Notes: a model not told the origin generated them from the letters alone. A stretch of 20,165 nucleotides of DNA from Methanobacteriaceae archaeon (GCA_011620845.1 WOYJ01000178.1:1-20165); one strand, 5' to 3'. Shown: positions 1 through 8,179, numbered from the stretch's first letter. Numbers and translations are program-made.

Positions 1-706
1 CGTGTTCAATACTTTTCCTGGTGAAGTTTCCCGCTTTCTGGACTGTTTCTTCTAGAGAATAACCTCTCGAGAGATATACTGCGCAGGCGGCGGAGTAGGT
101 GCACCCACTTCCATGAATATTTTTAGTATCTACTAACTCCCCCTCTATGACCTTGATTGATCCATCGTAGAGAATATCATTTCCTTTAAGATGTCCCCCA
201 GTTACCACCACATCACTGGATTCCCCTATTTTATATGCGGCCTCCCTGGCATCTTCTTCATCTTCGATGGTGATCCCGGATAGTGCCTGTGCTTCGTATA
301 CATTAGGTGTGGTTAACTGAGCTAAAGGGAGGAGATCTTCTTTAAGAGAACGGACCAAGCTATCTTTAGACAGGCGACCTCCAGATCCGGCGACCATCAC
401 AGGATCCACAACCACTTTTAAATCATATTCTCCTATCTTAGCCGCCACGGTTTTAATTATCTCGGATGAGTACAGCATCCCAGTTTTAGCGTATACTATT
501 TTTTCTTCCTCTAAAACTGTATCTATCTGCTTTTCTATAAAATCCACATCAACTGGTAGGACACCCTCCACTCTCTTCACGTTCTGCGCGGTTAAAGCAG
601 TTATCACCCCAGTCCCATATTCCCCGAGGGCGTGGAAGGTTTTGATATCACTTAAGATACCGGCTCCACCAGAGGGGTCAAAACCAGCTATGCTTAAAAC
701 AGTCAT
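1..706 (-). CDS. thiD: Phosphomethylpyrimidine kinase ThiD, 3' end outside window
   Basis: Reading the minus strand from an ATG at 706 gives an open frame of 235 codons that runs off the left edge. The protein begins MTVLSIAGFDPSGGAGILSD, the classic start of HMP/HMP-P kinase (ribokinase fold). It continues with VVDPVMVAGSGG near residue 105, VVVTGGH near residue 170 and the anion-hole and catalytic segment GSGCTYSAA near residue 205. The family phosphorylates 4-amino-5-hydroxymethyl-2-methylpyrimidine and its monophosphate in thiamine synthesis. An AGGAG sequence lies 10-15 nt upstream of the ATG. The gene starts 46 bp after cofC on the same strand and is probably cotranscribed with it. Many archaeal ThiD proteins carry an extra C-terminal ThiN domain; that part, if present, is outside the window. 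Confidence 0.93.
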   Translation of the reverse strand, partial: MTVLSIAGFDPSGGAGILSDIKTFHALGEYGTGVITALTAQNVKRVEGVLPVDVDFIEKQIDTVLEEEKIVYAKTGMLYSSEIIKTVAAKIGEYDLKVVVDPVMVAGSGGRLSKDSLVRSLKEDLLPLAQLTTPNVYEAQALSGITIEDEEDAREAAYKIGESSDVVVTGGHLKGNDILYDGSIKVIEGELVDTKNIHGSGCTYSAACAVYLSRGYSLEETVQKAGNFTRKSIEH

Positions 707-752
707 ATACAGGGCATCTCCTGGTCATTTCATAATCAAAAACTTCATTTTT

Positions 753-1421
753 TTAATCTCGCAGGACGTGCAACCTTTCCACACCGTGGTTAGAACGTAC
801 CTCCAGGTTTAAATCCTTTAAGTATTTCTGGGTGGAGGTACCATCACCGTGAAGTATGATCTCACCCAAGTCCTCGGCGGTGTTAACGTCCAGTGCTAGG
901 TAAAAAGAATCGTAGATCGTATGGGTAAAGCCGTTTTTTCTTGCTTCTTCCATGTGTTTAAAGAAGCTGCAGTCTCCAAACTGCATATTCATCCCCTCCA
1001 CCGGGCATAGGAGGGCGTTTGTACCACCGCCTTTGGCCGGGGCGATGACCACGTCGAATTCTGCACCCATCTTCAATATACTTTTTACATGCCCCTCCTT
1101 GAGAAGGGGGATGTCGGAGGGCACGATCAGTACCTTGTCACAGTAACTGGAGCAGTACTCTACGGCCTGTTCTAGTGCGCCGTTTAAATCAGTTACTCCC
1201 TGTTCCTTGAGGATCTCTATATTTAGCTGGTGTATATAATCAAGCACATCTTTATCAGAACTAATAACCAGCACCTGGTTCACGGTCTCCTTTAAAACCT
1301 TTATCACATCTTTAAGCATGGCTTTTAAGAGGTTCTCCCTTTCAATGGGGGTTAAGGTTGGTGATAGTCTGGTCTTGGCATGTGAAAATCTGGATACCGG
1401 GATGATGGCGAATGTTTTCAT
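753..1421 (-). CDS. cofC: 2-phospho-L-lactate guanylyltransferase CofC
   Basis: This 222-residue protein matches CofC, which activates 2-phospholactate (or a related acid) with GTP as an early step of coenzyme F420 synthesis in the cytoplasm. Visible family signatures are the N-terminal nucleotide-binding IIPVSRFSHAKTRLSP (residues 6-21), VPSDIPLL near 100, the glycine motif GGGTNALL near 130, and LALDVNTAEDL near 175. The length is normal for the archaeal family. The start is an ATG at 1421, with GGAT about 10 nt upstream. It lies 18 bp after the upstream membrane protein gene and 46 bp before thiD on the same strand, consistent with an operon read from proS. F420 synthesis fits a methanogen. 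Confidence 0.93.
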   Translation of the reverse strand: MKTFAIIPVSRFSHAKTRLSPTLTPIERENLLKAMLKDVIKVLKETVNQVLVISSDKDVLDYIHQLNIEILKEQGVTDLNGALEQAVEYCSSYCDKVLIVPSDIPLLKEGHVKSILKMGAEFDVVIAPAKGGGTNALLCPVEGMNMQFGDCSFFKHMEEARKNGFTHTIYDSFYLALDVNTAEDLGEIILHGDGTSTQKYLKDLNLEVRSNHGVERLHVLRD

Positions 1422-1439
1422 CTTCTCTTATCCTTGAGT

Positions 1440-2126
1440 TTATGTGATGTTGAAAGCATTTTTAATCCACTTGATAAATCCATTGATCAAGTCGCCTATA
1501 TCTATGGATGAATCGGACTTTATATCTTTAATTTCTCCTTCTGTAATGTTTAAAGATTCTATCAGGTGGGTTCTGGCATCAGCTAATTGTCTGTTTATCT
1601 CTGCTGTACTTATGGTTTGTTTTTTTACAAGTGCGGATGCTTCCCCCTGATTTATGTTTAAATTATCTCCAGAGACTATGATCCATATTTGTAACTGCGT
1701 CAAGGTGGTGTTCTGGGTGTTCGTCAGGTTAGAGTTGTCTATGATATGTTTTATTTCAGATGAGGCCTTATCTTCTGGATTTAGTTTCTCACCAGGAGTA
1801 GCGGTCTGGTTGGGCTCATAACAGTAGGCCCTGATGTACCCACTGCTGTTCTGGTTTATCCTCTTACTTCCGGCTGCCACCAGATCCTGGGAACTCTCGC
1901 TCCCAAGTATCTGCCCTGACTCTACCATAACCGGCTTTTTTCCATTATTTGTGACCATAACTACATGGGGTACTGTACCTGCTGTGGTGTTCAGGGTGAT
2001 CTCCAGGTTTCCATTATCGTAAGCCTCCTTTAAAGATGTGGCTTCAAAGGAAAGCACACTGAGATAGACCCCGCTCACAGTGAAGATAAGAACCAGAACC
2101 ACCAGTAGAATTACCCTTAAATTCAT
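1440..2126 (-). CDS. Membrane-anchored extracellular protein, ARPP-1-like segment (weak)
   Basis: This is a 228-residue protein with one N-terminal hydrophobic helix (residues 4-25) that would anchor it or act as a signal peptide. The rest is polar and rich in N-X-S/T sequons, typical of surface-exposed archaeal proteins. Residues 51-105 follow the pattern TVPHVVMVTNNGKKPVMVES - G..L.G..S.D.V - ...YCYEP. This resembles the beta-rich ARPP-1 type domain (VP...N.G..PV...G..L.GA), but I treat that as a weak resemblance. A C-terminal helix with IKWIKNAF ends the protein. No catalytic motif is visible. It sits 40 bp after proS and 18 bp before cofC, so it is probably cotranscribed, but the context does not reveal a role. 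Confidence 0.82.
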   Translation of the reverse strand: MNLRVILLVVLVLIFTVSGVYLSVLSFEATSLKEAYDNGNLEITLNTTAGTVPHVVMVTNNGKKPVMVESGQILGSESSQDLVAAGSKRINQNSSGYIRAYCYEPNQTATPGEKLNPEDKASSEIKHIIDNSNLTNTQNTTLTQLQIWIIVSGDNLNINQGEASALVKKQTISTAEINRQLADARTHLIESLNITEGEIKDIKSDSSIDIGDLINGFIKWIKNAFNIT

Positions 2127-2166
2127 ACATTTTTCCCGTAGAATTTATTCATCATTTTGCTGTTTC

Positions 2167-3576
2167 TTAGTAGGTCCGGGCCAGAAGAGCGATATGCTTT
2201 GCAGGGGCACTGCAGTTTACACACTCTGCTTCTTCTTCTAGATCCTCCTGCACTCCTAAAAGATCCACCCGTAACTTCTCTTCCAAGTCCTTACCACAGG
2301 AAGTATCTCCACACCAGGAGAAGGATATGATACCTTTATCTTTATTTAACTTTGCCATCGCTTCATCAACACCCTCTACCGTATTTATATTCTCTTTCAT
2401 TGTTTGCCAGGACTTCTCAAGCATTTCTTTACTTATATCATCCAGTTTCTCCTGGACGGTTGCCATGATCTTCTCCAGGTCGTAGTCTAAAAATTCCTTT
2501 TTCTTGGTGTTGCGGGGAACGACCACGAAGGTACCGTTTTCTATGTCCCGGGGTCCTATTTCGATCCTGATAGGCACTCCCCTCATCTCCCATTCGTAAT
2601 ACTTCTTACCGGCACGGATATCCCGGTCATCCAGGTGAACCCTTAAACCACCATCTTGTAGAGTTTCTTGGGTCTTCCTGCAGAATTCCAGCACCTCTTC
2701 CTTTCCTTCCTTGAAGATTACCGGCACGATAACAACCTGTATTGGTGCCACCGCTGGTGGGAGGCATAACCCAGTTTCATCACCATGCACACCGATTACA
2801 GAGGCAATCACCCGGTCTGAGAGTCCGTAGCAGGTCTGGTAGGCGTACTGGTGATCACCGGATTCTGTCTCGTAGGTTATCTCGAAGGTACGGGCGAAGG
2901 TCTGGCCCAGGTTATGGACGGTCCCTATCTGCAATGTTTTACCATCTGGAAGCAGGGTGTCGAAGGCCACGGTGTAATCAGCCCCGGGAAACTTATCCCA
3001 GTCCGGTCGGGTGGTGATGACGTAGGGCACGGCCAGGCTGTCGAAGATGGACTTATACAACTTAACAGCTTCCCTGACCTGTTTCTCGGCATCCCCTTTA
3101 TCTGCATGGACGGTGTGGGCCTCGGTAAATGTGGTGATCTCCCGTACCCTTATAAGGGGGCGGGTGTGCCTGGTTTCGTACCGGAAGGTGTTCACGGTTT
3201 GGTAGAACTTCATGGGCAGATCGGAGTGTGAGCGGACCCATAGGTTGAACAGGGGGTACATGGCAGTTTCACTGGTGGGCCGCAGGGCCAGTTTCTTGTT
3301 CAACTTGGTGAGTCCACCATGGGTCACCCAGTAAACTTCATCTTCAAATCCCTTAACATGTATACCCTCTTTGGCCAGTTCATCTTCAGGAATCAGTAGT
3401 GGAAACTGGACTTCCTCATGATCCCGGTCTAATACTTTTCCAATTATCTCCAGGGTGTGTTTTCTTAATTTAAATCCCTGGGGAAGCCAGACATGCATAC
3501 CCTTCACCGGGTATCTGGTATCGATTATCTCTGCCTCTTCTAATATGTTATGAAACCATTCACTGAATTTAGACAA
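2167..3576 (-). CDS. proS: Prolyl-tRNA synthetase, archaeal/eukaryal type
   Basis: This 469-residue class II aminoacyl-tRNA synthetase charges tRNA-Pro. RPTSETAMYPLF (99-110), the motif 2 loop FRYETRHTRPLIRVREITTF (131-150) and the motif 3 region GLSDRVIASVIGVHGDETGL (251-270) are all present. An anticodon-binding domain follows. The archaeal C-terminal zinc domain is present with four cysteines (C422, C427, C452, C455), and the protein ends in the typical ..RTY. The bacterial-type editing insertion is absent, as expected. The start is a TTG at 3576, supported by AGGTGA seven nt upstream on the minus strand. It is the first gene of the minus-strand group proS, membrane protein, cofC, thiD. 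Confidence 0.96.
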   Translation of the reverse strand: MSKFSEWFHNILEEAEIIDTRYPVKGMHVWLPQGFKLRKHTLEIIGKVLDRDHEEVQFPLLIPEDELAKEGIHVKGFEDEVYWVTHGGLTKLNKKLALRPTSETAMYPLFNLWVRSHSDLPMKFYQTVNTFRYETRHTRPLIRVREITTFTEAHTVHADKGDAEKQVREAVKLYKSIFDSLAVPYVITTRPDWDKFPGADYTVAFDTLLPDGKTLQIGTVHNLGQTFARTFEITYETESGDHQYAYQTCYGLSDRVIASVIGVHGDETGLCLPPAVAPIQVVIVPVIFKEGKEEVLEFCRKTQETLQDGGLRVHLDDRDIRAGKKYYEWEMRGVPIRIEIGPRDIENGTFVVVPRNTKKKEFLDYDLEKIMATVQEKLDDISKEMLEKSWQTMKENINTVEGVDEAMAKLNKDKGIISFSWCGDTSCGKDLEEKLRVDLLGVQEDLEEEAECVNCSAPAKHIALLARTY

Positions 3577-3623
3577 TTATTTCACCTGGTAAACATGAGT
3601 AGATAAAGAGTTTAATTAATATA

Positions 3624-3633
3624 TTTTTATATA
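3624..3633 (-). promoter_or_regulatory. TATA box for proS operon
   Basis: The minus strand reads TATATAAAAA here. Transcription starting about 25 nt downstream (near 3600) would leave a short leader containing the AGGTGA site before the TTG start. Inferred from sequence and spacing only. Confidence 0.5.
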
Positions 3634-3688
3634 TTCTTATTTTAAATTATATCCCATTTATCAGACTTTTTAATTTATTAAACTAATA

Positions 3689-3718
3689 CATATAAATTAA
3701 GAGTCAGTATATAAATAT
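3689..3718 (+). promoter_or_regulatory. TATA boxes for egsA
   Basis: Two TATA-like elements lie in the divergent spacer: CATATAAATTAA at 3689-3700 and TATATAAATAT at 3708-3718. The first would start RNA near 3722 and keep the GGATTGAT ribosome site. The second would start close to the ATG and give an almost leaderless mRNA. The sequence does not decide between them. Confidence 0.45.
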
Positions 3719-3742
3719 TATCTGTTAATTGGATTGATAGCC

Positions 3743-4786
3743 ATGGAGTATAGAAAGATACAGCTTCCACGTGAAATACACACCGGCCCCGGGATAATAG
3801 AAGAGACAGGGGCTATTTGCCGTGATCTGAGATTTAAAGGAAAAGTTTTAGTAGTGACAGGTACCAATACCTATAAGATCGGTGGTGAGGACGTAATTCG
3901 AAGTTTGGGGGACCATGGCTTTGATGTAGAGGACGTAACAATCAAACAGGCCTCTGTTGATATTGTCAGTGAGATCCAGGATATGCTGGGTGATAAAAAA
4001 CTTGTTCTGGGTGTAGGGGGAGGTAAGGTCATTGACGTGGCCAAACTGGCATCCACCCGTGCTGGTTTAAATTTCATCAGCGTCCCCACCGCGGCATCCC
4101 ATGATGGAATAGCATCACCCCGGGCCTCCATAAAAAATGAGGGCAGCAGTGTCTCCTTAACAGCAGAATCACCCATAGGTGTTATTGCTGATACGAAGGT
4201 CATAAGTAAAGCCCCATTCCGGCTACTTGCCGCTGGATTTGCCGATATAGTGTCCAACCACACGGCGGTTCTGGACTGGAAACTTGCCCACCGTCTTTTA
4301 AATGAAGATTACAGTGATTCAGCCGTGGCACTTTCCATGATGACTTCCAAGATGACCATGAAATCCGCCAGTGCCATTAAAGAGGGTTTGATTGAAAGTG
4401 CAGAACTGGTGGTTAAAGCTTTGATCTCCAGTGGAATGGCCATAAGTATAGCTGGAACGAGCAGACCAGCCAGTGGCTCGGAACATAAATTTAGCCATGC
4501 CCTGGACATGGTAGCACCAAAACCAGCTCTCCATGGGGAACAATGTGGTGTGGGGACCATAATGATGATGTACCTCCATGGTGGGGATTGGAAATATATA
4601 AGACAGACTCTTCAAAAGGTTAAAGCACCCACAACTGCCAAAGAACTGGGTATCAAAGAAGAACATATAATCAAAGCCCTGACTATAGCCCACACAATCA
4701 GGAAGGAGAGGTATACAATTCTGGGTGATCGGGGACTTACCGAGGAATCTGCTGAAGCCCTGGCCAGAAATACTGGAGTTATCTGA
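3743..4786 (+). CDS. egsA: Glycerol-1-phosphate dehydrogenase [NAD(P)+]
   Basis: This enzyme makes sn-glycerol-1-phosphate from dihydroxyacetone phosphate, setting the stereochemistry of archaeal membrane lipids. The 347-residue protein shows the NAD(P)-binding VLGVGGGKVIDVAK (88-101), the substrate segment SVPTAASHDGIASPRAS (113-129), and the three expected zinc ligands: D168 in AGFADI, H248 in SEHKFSH and H264 in LHGEQCG. Length and motif order are normal for the family. I chose the ATG at 3743 because GGATTGAT lies just upstream. An in-frame TTG at 3734 would add three residues but has no ribosome site. The gene is transcribed divergently from proS and is followed by a T-rich stretch. Confidence 0.96.
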   Translation: MEYRKIQLPREIHTGPGIIEETGAICRDLRFKGKVLVVTGTNTYKIGGEDVIRSLGDHGFDVEDVTIKQASVDIVSEIQDMLGDKKLVLGVGGGKVIDVAKLASTRAGLNFISVPTAASHDGIASPRASIKNEGSSVSLTAESPIGVIADTKVISKAPFRLLAAGFADIVSNHTAVLDWKLAHRLLNEDYSDSAVALSMMTSKMTMKSASAIKEGLIESAELVVKALISSGMAISIAGTSRPASGSEHKFSHALDMVAPKPALHGEQCGVGTIMMMYLHGGDWKYIRQTLQKVKAPTTAKELGIKEEHIIKALTIAHTIRKERYTILGDRGLTEESAEALARNTGVI

Positions 4787-4808
4787 TTTACTTTTTATTT
4801 TTCGTTTT
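4787..4808 (+). terminator. T-rich terminator after egsA
   Basis: Immediately after the egsA stop the plus strand reads TTTACTTTTTATTTTTCGTTTT. Oligo-T tracts of this kind are typical archaeal intrinsic terminators. There is no GC-rich hairpin. Confidence 0.5.
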
Positions 4809-4812
4809 AAAA

Positions 4813-5351
4813 TTATTGAATAACTTTAAAACTGTTTAGTACCATATCGAATACCGGTTTTTCTGAATTGAATTCTTTATCCGGGGCCTGTAAGAGGATT
4901 ACATATACGGTGTTGTTTTTGACAAATATGATATGGTGCATCCTCATCAACTCCCCGAAATTTTGGGTGTCGTTAACCTGATACACAGACTCGTAGGCTG
5001 TTACACCGTCTATGGTGATGGTGTTGTTCGAGATTTTAGTCCAGCCCGGAGTTTGTATGTTACTGTAAAGAGAAATGACCGCTTCTTCAGACATGCCCTG
5101 GTTGGACATTGGTTGTATCGTTAATTGTGTTGGATTAAATGTGCTGTTTGCTTTTTTAGAGACACTTATGGTTCTGATTCCAGTGGAATTTTCAGAAATC
5201 ACCATCCAGTTCCCGGGATAATTAAAAGTAACACCGTAGCCAGTGTAATTTTTGTAGTGTTACTATCAAAGAAATTAAAATCCTGAAAGGTACATCCGGC
5301 CGTACCCACAACCAGTAAGATCAGCAGAAAAATGGATACATAAACTTCCAT
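4813..5351 (-). pseudogene. PsbP-related lipoprotein gene with a frameshift
   Basis: The minus-strand reading frame starts at an ATG at 5351 with GGGAGGA 9-15 nt upstream. It encodes MEVYVSIFLLILLVVGTAGC, a lipoprotein signal with lipobox GTAGC. After about 32 codons the frame reads out of register and stops at TGA around 5204. The frame shifted by one continues as NYTGYGVTFNYPGNW and then 130 more residues to the stop at 4813. The shift falls in a run of five T at 5249-5253 (five A in the mRNA). Six A would give TTKNYTGYGV, matching ITKNYTGYNV of the neighbouring paralogue at 5381-5917. So a 1-nt homopolymer deletion, or a sequencing error, splits the gene. The restored protein resembles PsbP-like surface proteins common in Methanobacterium. 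Its function is unknown. Confidence 0.8.
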
Positions 5352-5380
5352 AATAAAAAATCCTCCCTCTAAATTAGATG

Positions 5381-5917
5381 TTATCCGGTGTTTGTAGCCC
5401 TGAAACTGTTTAAAACCACATCATATTTTGGTTTTTCCTTATCAAACTCTTCTTTGGGAACCATTATGTTGAAAATGTAGATCGTATCATTCTTTACCAG
5501 AATTACATATTGATTGGTCATAACTTCAGGAAGAGGAGGCAGACGCCCCTCATAGACCTCTACGTATGCCGTTTCATTATCTATTATCATGGTGTTATTT
5601 GATACTTTATTCATCCCCAGGACCGTTCCAAGTTTTTCCTTTTCTATGGCCAGTTCCTTTGATCTGTAAATATTTGGTTTAAGAGTTATCGAGAGAGATG
5701 ATTGGTTAACAGGCCCACCTTTATAGAGATCCAAAGTAACATAACCATCCTGACCTTCAGGGTCTATACTCAGCTCGTAATCTCCAGTATAATTAAAACT
5801 AACGTTGTAGCCGGTATAATTCTTGGTTATGTTTTCATTTCCTGAATTTACATAGACGCAACCAGCAGTACTTAAAACCAGTAAGATCAGTAAAAACAAC
5901 GGTATATAAACTTTCAA
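5381..5917 (-). CDS. PsbP-related surface lipoprotein
   Basis: This predicted 178-residue lipoprotein has a hydrophobic signal (LKVYIPLFLLILLVLSTAGC) ending in a lipobox cysteine, then NYTGYNVSFNYTGDYELSI and a C-terminal KYDVVLNSF. That layout is typical of small PsbP-like proteins of Methanobacteriales. The mature part is rich in N-X-S/T sequons, consistent with a location outside the membrane. I place the start at a TTG at 5917, because AGGTG precedes it by about 10 nt and it aligns with the start of the broken paralogue downstream. An ATG at 5962 would extend the frame by 15 residues, but it lies only a few bases from the TATA box at 5967-5976. The role is not known; the tandem paralogue is at 4813-5351. 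Confidence 0.8.
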   Translation of the reverse strand: MKVYIPLFLLILLVLSTAGCVYVNSGNENITKNYTGYNVSFNYTGDYELSIDPEGQDGYVTLDLYKGGPVNQSSLSITLKPNIYRSKELAIEKEKLGTVLGMNKVSNNTMIIDNETAYVEVYEGRLPPLPEVMTNQYVILVKNDTIYIFNIMVPKEEFDKEKPKYDVVLNSFRATNTG

Positions 5918-5966
5918 TTTAATACCACACCTATTACACTCATAAATAATAGTTAACAACAACTAA

Positions 5967-5976
5967 TATTTAAATA
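5967..5976 (-). promoter_or_regulatory. TATA box for the lipoprotein gene
   Basis: TATTTAAATA here would start transcription near 5942 on the minus strand. That is upstream of the TTG start at 5917 but downstream of the alternative ATG at 5962, which supports the shorter protein. Confidence 0.45.
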
Positions 5977-6097
5977 CATCAGAAAAGATAAATAAAATTA
6001 TATTATTAAATAAGAATAACTAGTAATAAGTATAATCATCTATTTTAACCGTTTTACAGAAAATTTTACCACCTTCCCATGGAAGGAAGTGATATTC

Positions 6098-6532
6098 ATG
6101 ATAACCCTTATCGGAACTAATCTGGCTCAAAAAGGACTGGAATTTGTGCATTGTGGAGGGGCATCCCCCTGCCAAAGGTGCAGATTCAAAAATACCTGCA
6201 TAGATACCCTGGAAGACGGCAGGATTTACCTGATAAAGGAGGTTAAAGACACCCAGCATCCCTGCCCCATCCATGAAGGTGGTAAGGTGAAGGTGGTGGT
6301 GGTGGAAAAATCCCCTATCAAGGCATTGATTGATTCTAAAATTGCCTTTGAAGGTAGTAACATCCTCTTCAACCCCATAGAATGTGATAACGGCTGCTTA
6401 GATCAGGAGCTCTGCGCACCGGAAGGACTCTATGAGGGCGACCGCTGCAAGATAATAAAGAATCTGGGAAAGTCACAGTTCAAATGTTCCGATGGAACAG
6501 ATCTCAGCCTGGTGCTATTAGAGGTCTTTTAA
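6098..6532 (+). CDS. UPF0179 family cysteine-rich protein
   Basis: This is a 144-residue protein of the archaeal UPF0179 family, recognised by the start MITLIGTNLAQKGLEF and the cysteine pattern. Cysteines lie at 19, 25, 28, 34, 56, 96, 100, 106, 117 and 130, including CGGASPCQRCRFKNTC and CDNGC. Ten cysteines in a small cytoplasmic protein suggest bound zinc or an iron-sulfur cluster, but the family's function is unknown to me. The ATG at 6098 is preceded by GGAAGTGAT at a good distance. A GTG at 6089 lies inside that ribosome site and is rejected. The gene is between the lipoprotein pair and rpiA. From memory, egsA, UPF0179 and rpiA are also neighbours in Methanothermobacter. Confidence 0.88.
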   Translation: MITLIGTNLAQKGLEFVHCGGASPCQRCRFKNTCIDTLEDGRIYLIKEVKDTQHPCPIHEGGKVKVVVVEKSPIKALIDSKIAFEGSNILFNPIECDNGCLDQELCAPEGLYEGDRCKIIKNLGKSQFKCSDGTDLSLVLLEVF

Positions 6533-6541
6533 GGGGGATGT

Positions 6542-6583
6542 GGATTTATGAACTATAAAATGCGGATTTATGACTATAAATTA
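6542..6583 (+). promoter_or_regulatory. Short direct repeat with TATA box before rpiA
   Basis: GGATTTATGAACTATAAA (6542-6559) is repeated as GGATTTATGACTATAAA (6564-6580). The second copy contains a TATA-like ACTATAAATTA that would start RNA near 6603, just before the GGGGAAGGA ribosome site of rpiA. The duplication may have created a second promoter. Confidence 0.4.
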
Positions 6584-6619
6584 TTTGATTGTTTAAACTA
6601 AAACTGGGGAAGGAAAACC

Positions 6620-7288
6620 ATGAATCTTAAAAAACAAGTAGGTTACCAGGCAGCAGAACTGGTAAGAGATGGTCAGGTAATAGGTTTAGGCACGGGGTCC
6701 ACTACCCAGTACTTCATCAAAAGATTAGGAGAGAAGATAAAGGAAGAAAAAATGGAGATCCTGGGAATACCAACCTCCTATCAATCCTTATTCCTCGCCC
6801 GGGACTCGGGCATCACGGTGACCACCCTGGACGAGCATGCTGTTGATCTGGCGGTTGACGGAGCCGACGAGGTAGACCCCCAGCTGAACCTCATCAAGGG
6901 TGGGGGAGCAGCACACACCCTGGAGAAGATAGTAGACAGTTCAGCAGAGAAATTCATAGTAATAGTGGATGATTCAAAAATGGTGGATAAACTGGGAGCT
7001 TTCCCAGTACCCGTGGAGGTTATACCCCAGGCCTATAGGGTGGTAACAGAGAAGCTCGAATATATAGGTGGAAAATCCCGGCTCCGGATGGCGGAGAAAA
7101 AAGACGGTCCAGTGATCACCGATAACGGCAACTTCGTAGTGGACATCCAATTTCCGAAAATCTCCAAGCCAGAAGTACTGGAGATGGAACTCAACACCAT
7201 CCCCGGTGTGGTGGAAAATGGGATATTTACCGGGATCGTGGACGAGGTCATGGTGGGCACCCCAGAGGGTCTCAAAATTCTAAAATAG
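6620..7288 (+). CDS. rpiA: Ribose-5-phosphate isomerase A
   Basis: RpiA interconverts ribose 5-phosphate and ribulose 5-phosphate in the cytoplasm, supplying pentoses for nucleotides in archaea that lack a full oxidative pentose phosphate pathway. The 222-residue length is normal. GLGTGSTT (22-29, phosphate loop), DGADEVD (80-86) and the active-site loop KGGGAAHTLEK (93-103, with the catalytic Glu at 102) are intact. The C-terminus keeps NTIPGVVENGIF. The ATG at 6620 follows GGGGAAGGA. Confidence 0.96.
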   Translation: MNLKKQVGYQAAELVRDGQVIGLGTGSTTQYFIKRLGEKIKEEKMEILGIPTSYQSLFLARDSGITVTTLDEHAVDLAVDGADEVDPQLNLIKGGGAAHTLEKIVDSSAEKFIVIVDDSKMVDKLGAFPVPVEVIPQAYRVVTEKLEYIGGKSRLRMAEKKDGPVITDNGNFVVDIQFPKISKPEVLEMELNTIPGVVENGIFTGIVDEVMVGTPEGLKILK

Positions 7289-7327
7289 TAAAAAAACTTA
7301 TTACACAGTTTGTAAGTAAATAATAAT

Positions 7328-8179
7328 ATGAAAGTAGCTGATAATCGGCCTGGATTTCTGGCACAGGCAGTGATAATCTTTTTATTATTCTTCGATGCTA
7401 CGTTACTCTTTTTATCGGTAGTTTCCACTTTAAGACCAACCACCATCCACTTAATCGCTGGAATCGATTTAATAATCTCCCTCATATTCTTAGCTCTAAT
7501 GTTCTGGTCCTTATTTAAAGCTAAAGAAAAACGTATTTTTATAGAGCAGAGATGGACTTTAATCCTGAGCATAATTCCCATATACTTCCTGACTATTATT
7601 TTCGGACTGCTGGAAGAGGTGCTTCTGCTTAAAATATTGAACATACTTAAGATCGTGAGCCTGTATTTCTTCGCCCAGAAATTCTCCAGTGACGTGATCA
7701 AGTATCAGGAGAAGACCAGACTGGTCTATGCCGTAGCCACATTTCTCGTGGTGTTAGTGGTGTGTTCTTTCGTGTTCTTTGCAGCCGAACACGGAGTAAA
7801 CCCGGAGGTAAGAAACTATGAGGACTCCATCTGGTTCGTACTTCAGACCATCACCACGGTGGGATATGGAGATATAATCCCCATAACCGACATCGGCAGG
7901 ATAATGGGCGTGATCTCCATGCTCAGCGCCCTGGTTCTTACTAGCATCGTCACCTCTGTGGCTACCTTCTCTTTAATCGAAAAGTTCAGAAAGGGAACTG
8001 AGCTTGCCACCCATAGAACCAAGGAGAAAGTGGAGGAGCTCAATGGTAAACTAGATGATATCAACCACCGCCTGGATGGGATGGACAATTCTGAAAGTAT
8101 AGGGGAAATGAAGAGGGATTTACAGGATTTAAAAGTGGATATTGATGAGATAAAGGAGTATATCAGTAAGAAAACTTGA
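7328..8179 (+). CDS. Potassium-channel-type ion channel with C-terminal coiled coil
   Basis: The 283-residue membrane protein has a K+ selectivity filter, TTVGYGD (176-182), in a pore loop. The loop lies between a TM helix at 132-152 and a pore-lining helix at 190-216. Four more hydrophobic helices precede the pore (roughly 10-34, 40-64, 76-97, 98-118), giving a six-TM layout. The fourth helix lacks the regular Arg/Lys ladder of voltage sensors. After the pore, residues 222-283 are charged and helical with heptad-like leucines (VEELNGKLDDINHRL, MKRDLQDLKVDIDEIKEYI), probably a tetramerising coiled coil. There is no RCK/TrkA-N domain, unlike MthK. It starts at ATG 7328 without an obvious ribosome site. 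It lies 39 bp after rpiA and may be cotranscribed with it. Confidence 0.87.
   Translation: MKVADNRPGFLAQAVIIFLLFFDATLLFLSVVSTLRPTTIHLIAGIDLIISLIFLALMFWSLFKAKEKRIFIEQRWTLILSIIPIYFLTIIFGLLEEVLLLKILNILKIVSLYFFAQKFSSDVIKYQEKTRLVYAVATFLVVLVVCSFVFFAAEHGVNPEVRNYEDSIWFVLQTITTVGYGDIIPITDIGRIMGVISMLSALVLTSIVTSVATFSLIEKFRKGTELATHRTKEKVEELNGKLDDINHRLDGMDNSESIGEMKRDLQDLKVDIDEIKEYISKKT

Noticed and set aside
2742..3231. Plus-strand open frames over proS
   Set aside because: They are mirror frames of a GC-rich part of proS; the protein sequences are Arg/Gly-rich and unlike any family.
5915..5962. ATG 5962 as the start of the lipoprotein gene
   Set aside because: The extra 15 residues are not hydrophobic, the TATA box ends only a few bases upstream, and the paralogue starts at the position of the TTG at 5917.
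7033..7701. Minus-strand open frame of 222 codons
   Set aside because: It is antisense to both rpiA and the channel gene and crosses their junction, with no recognisable domain.
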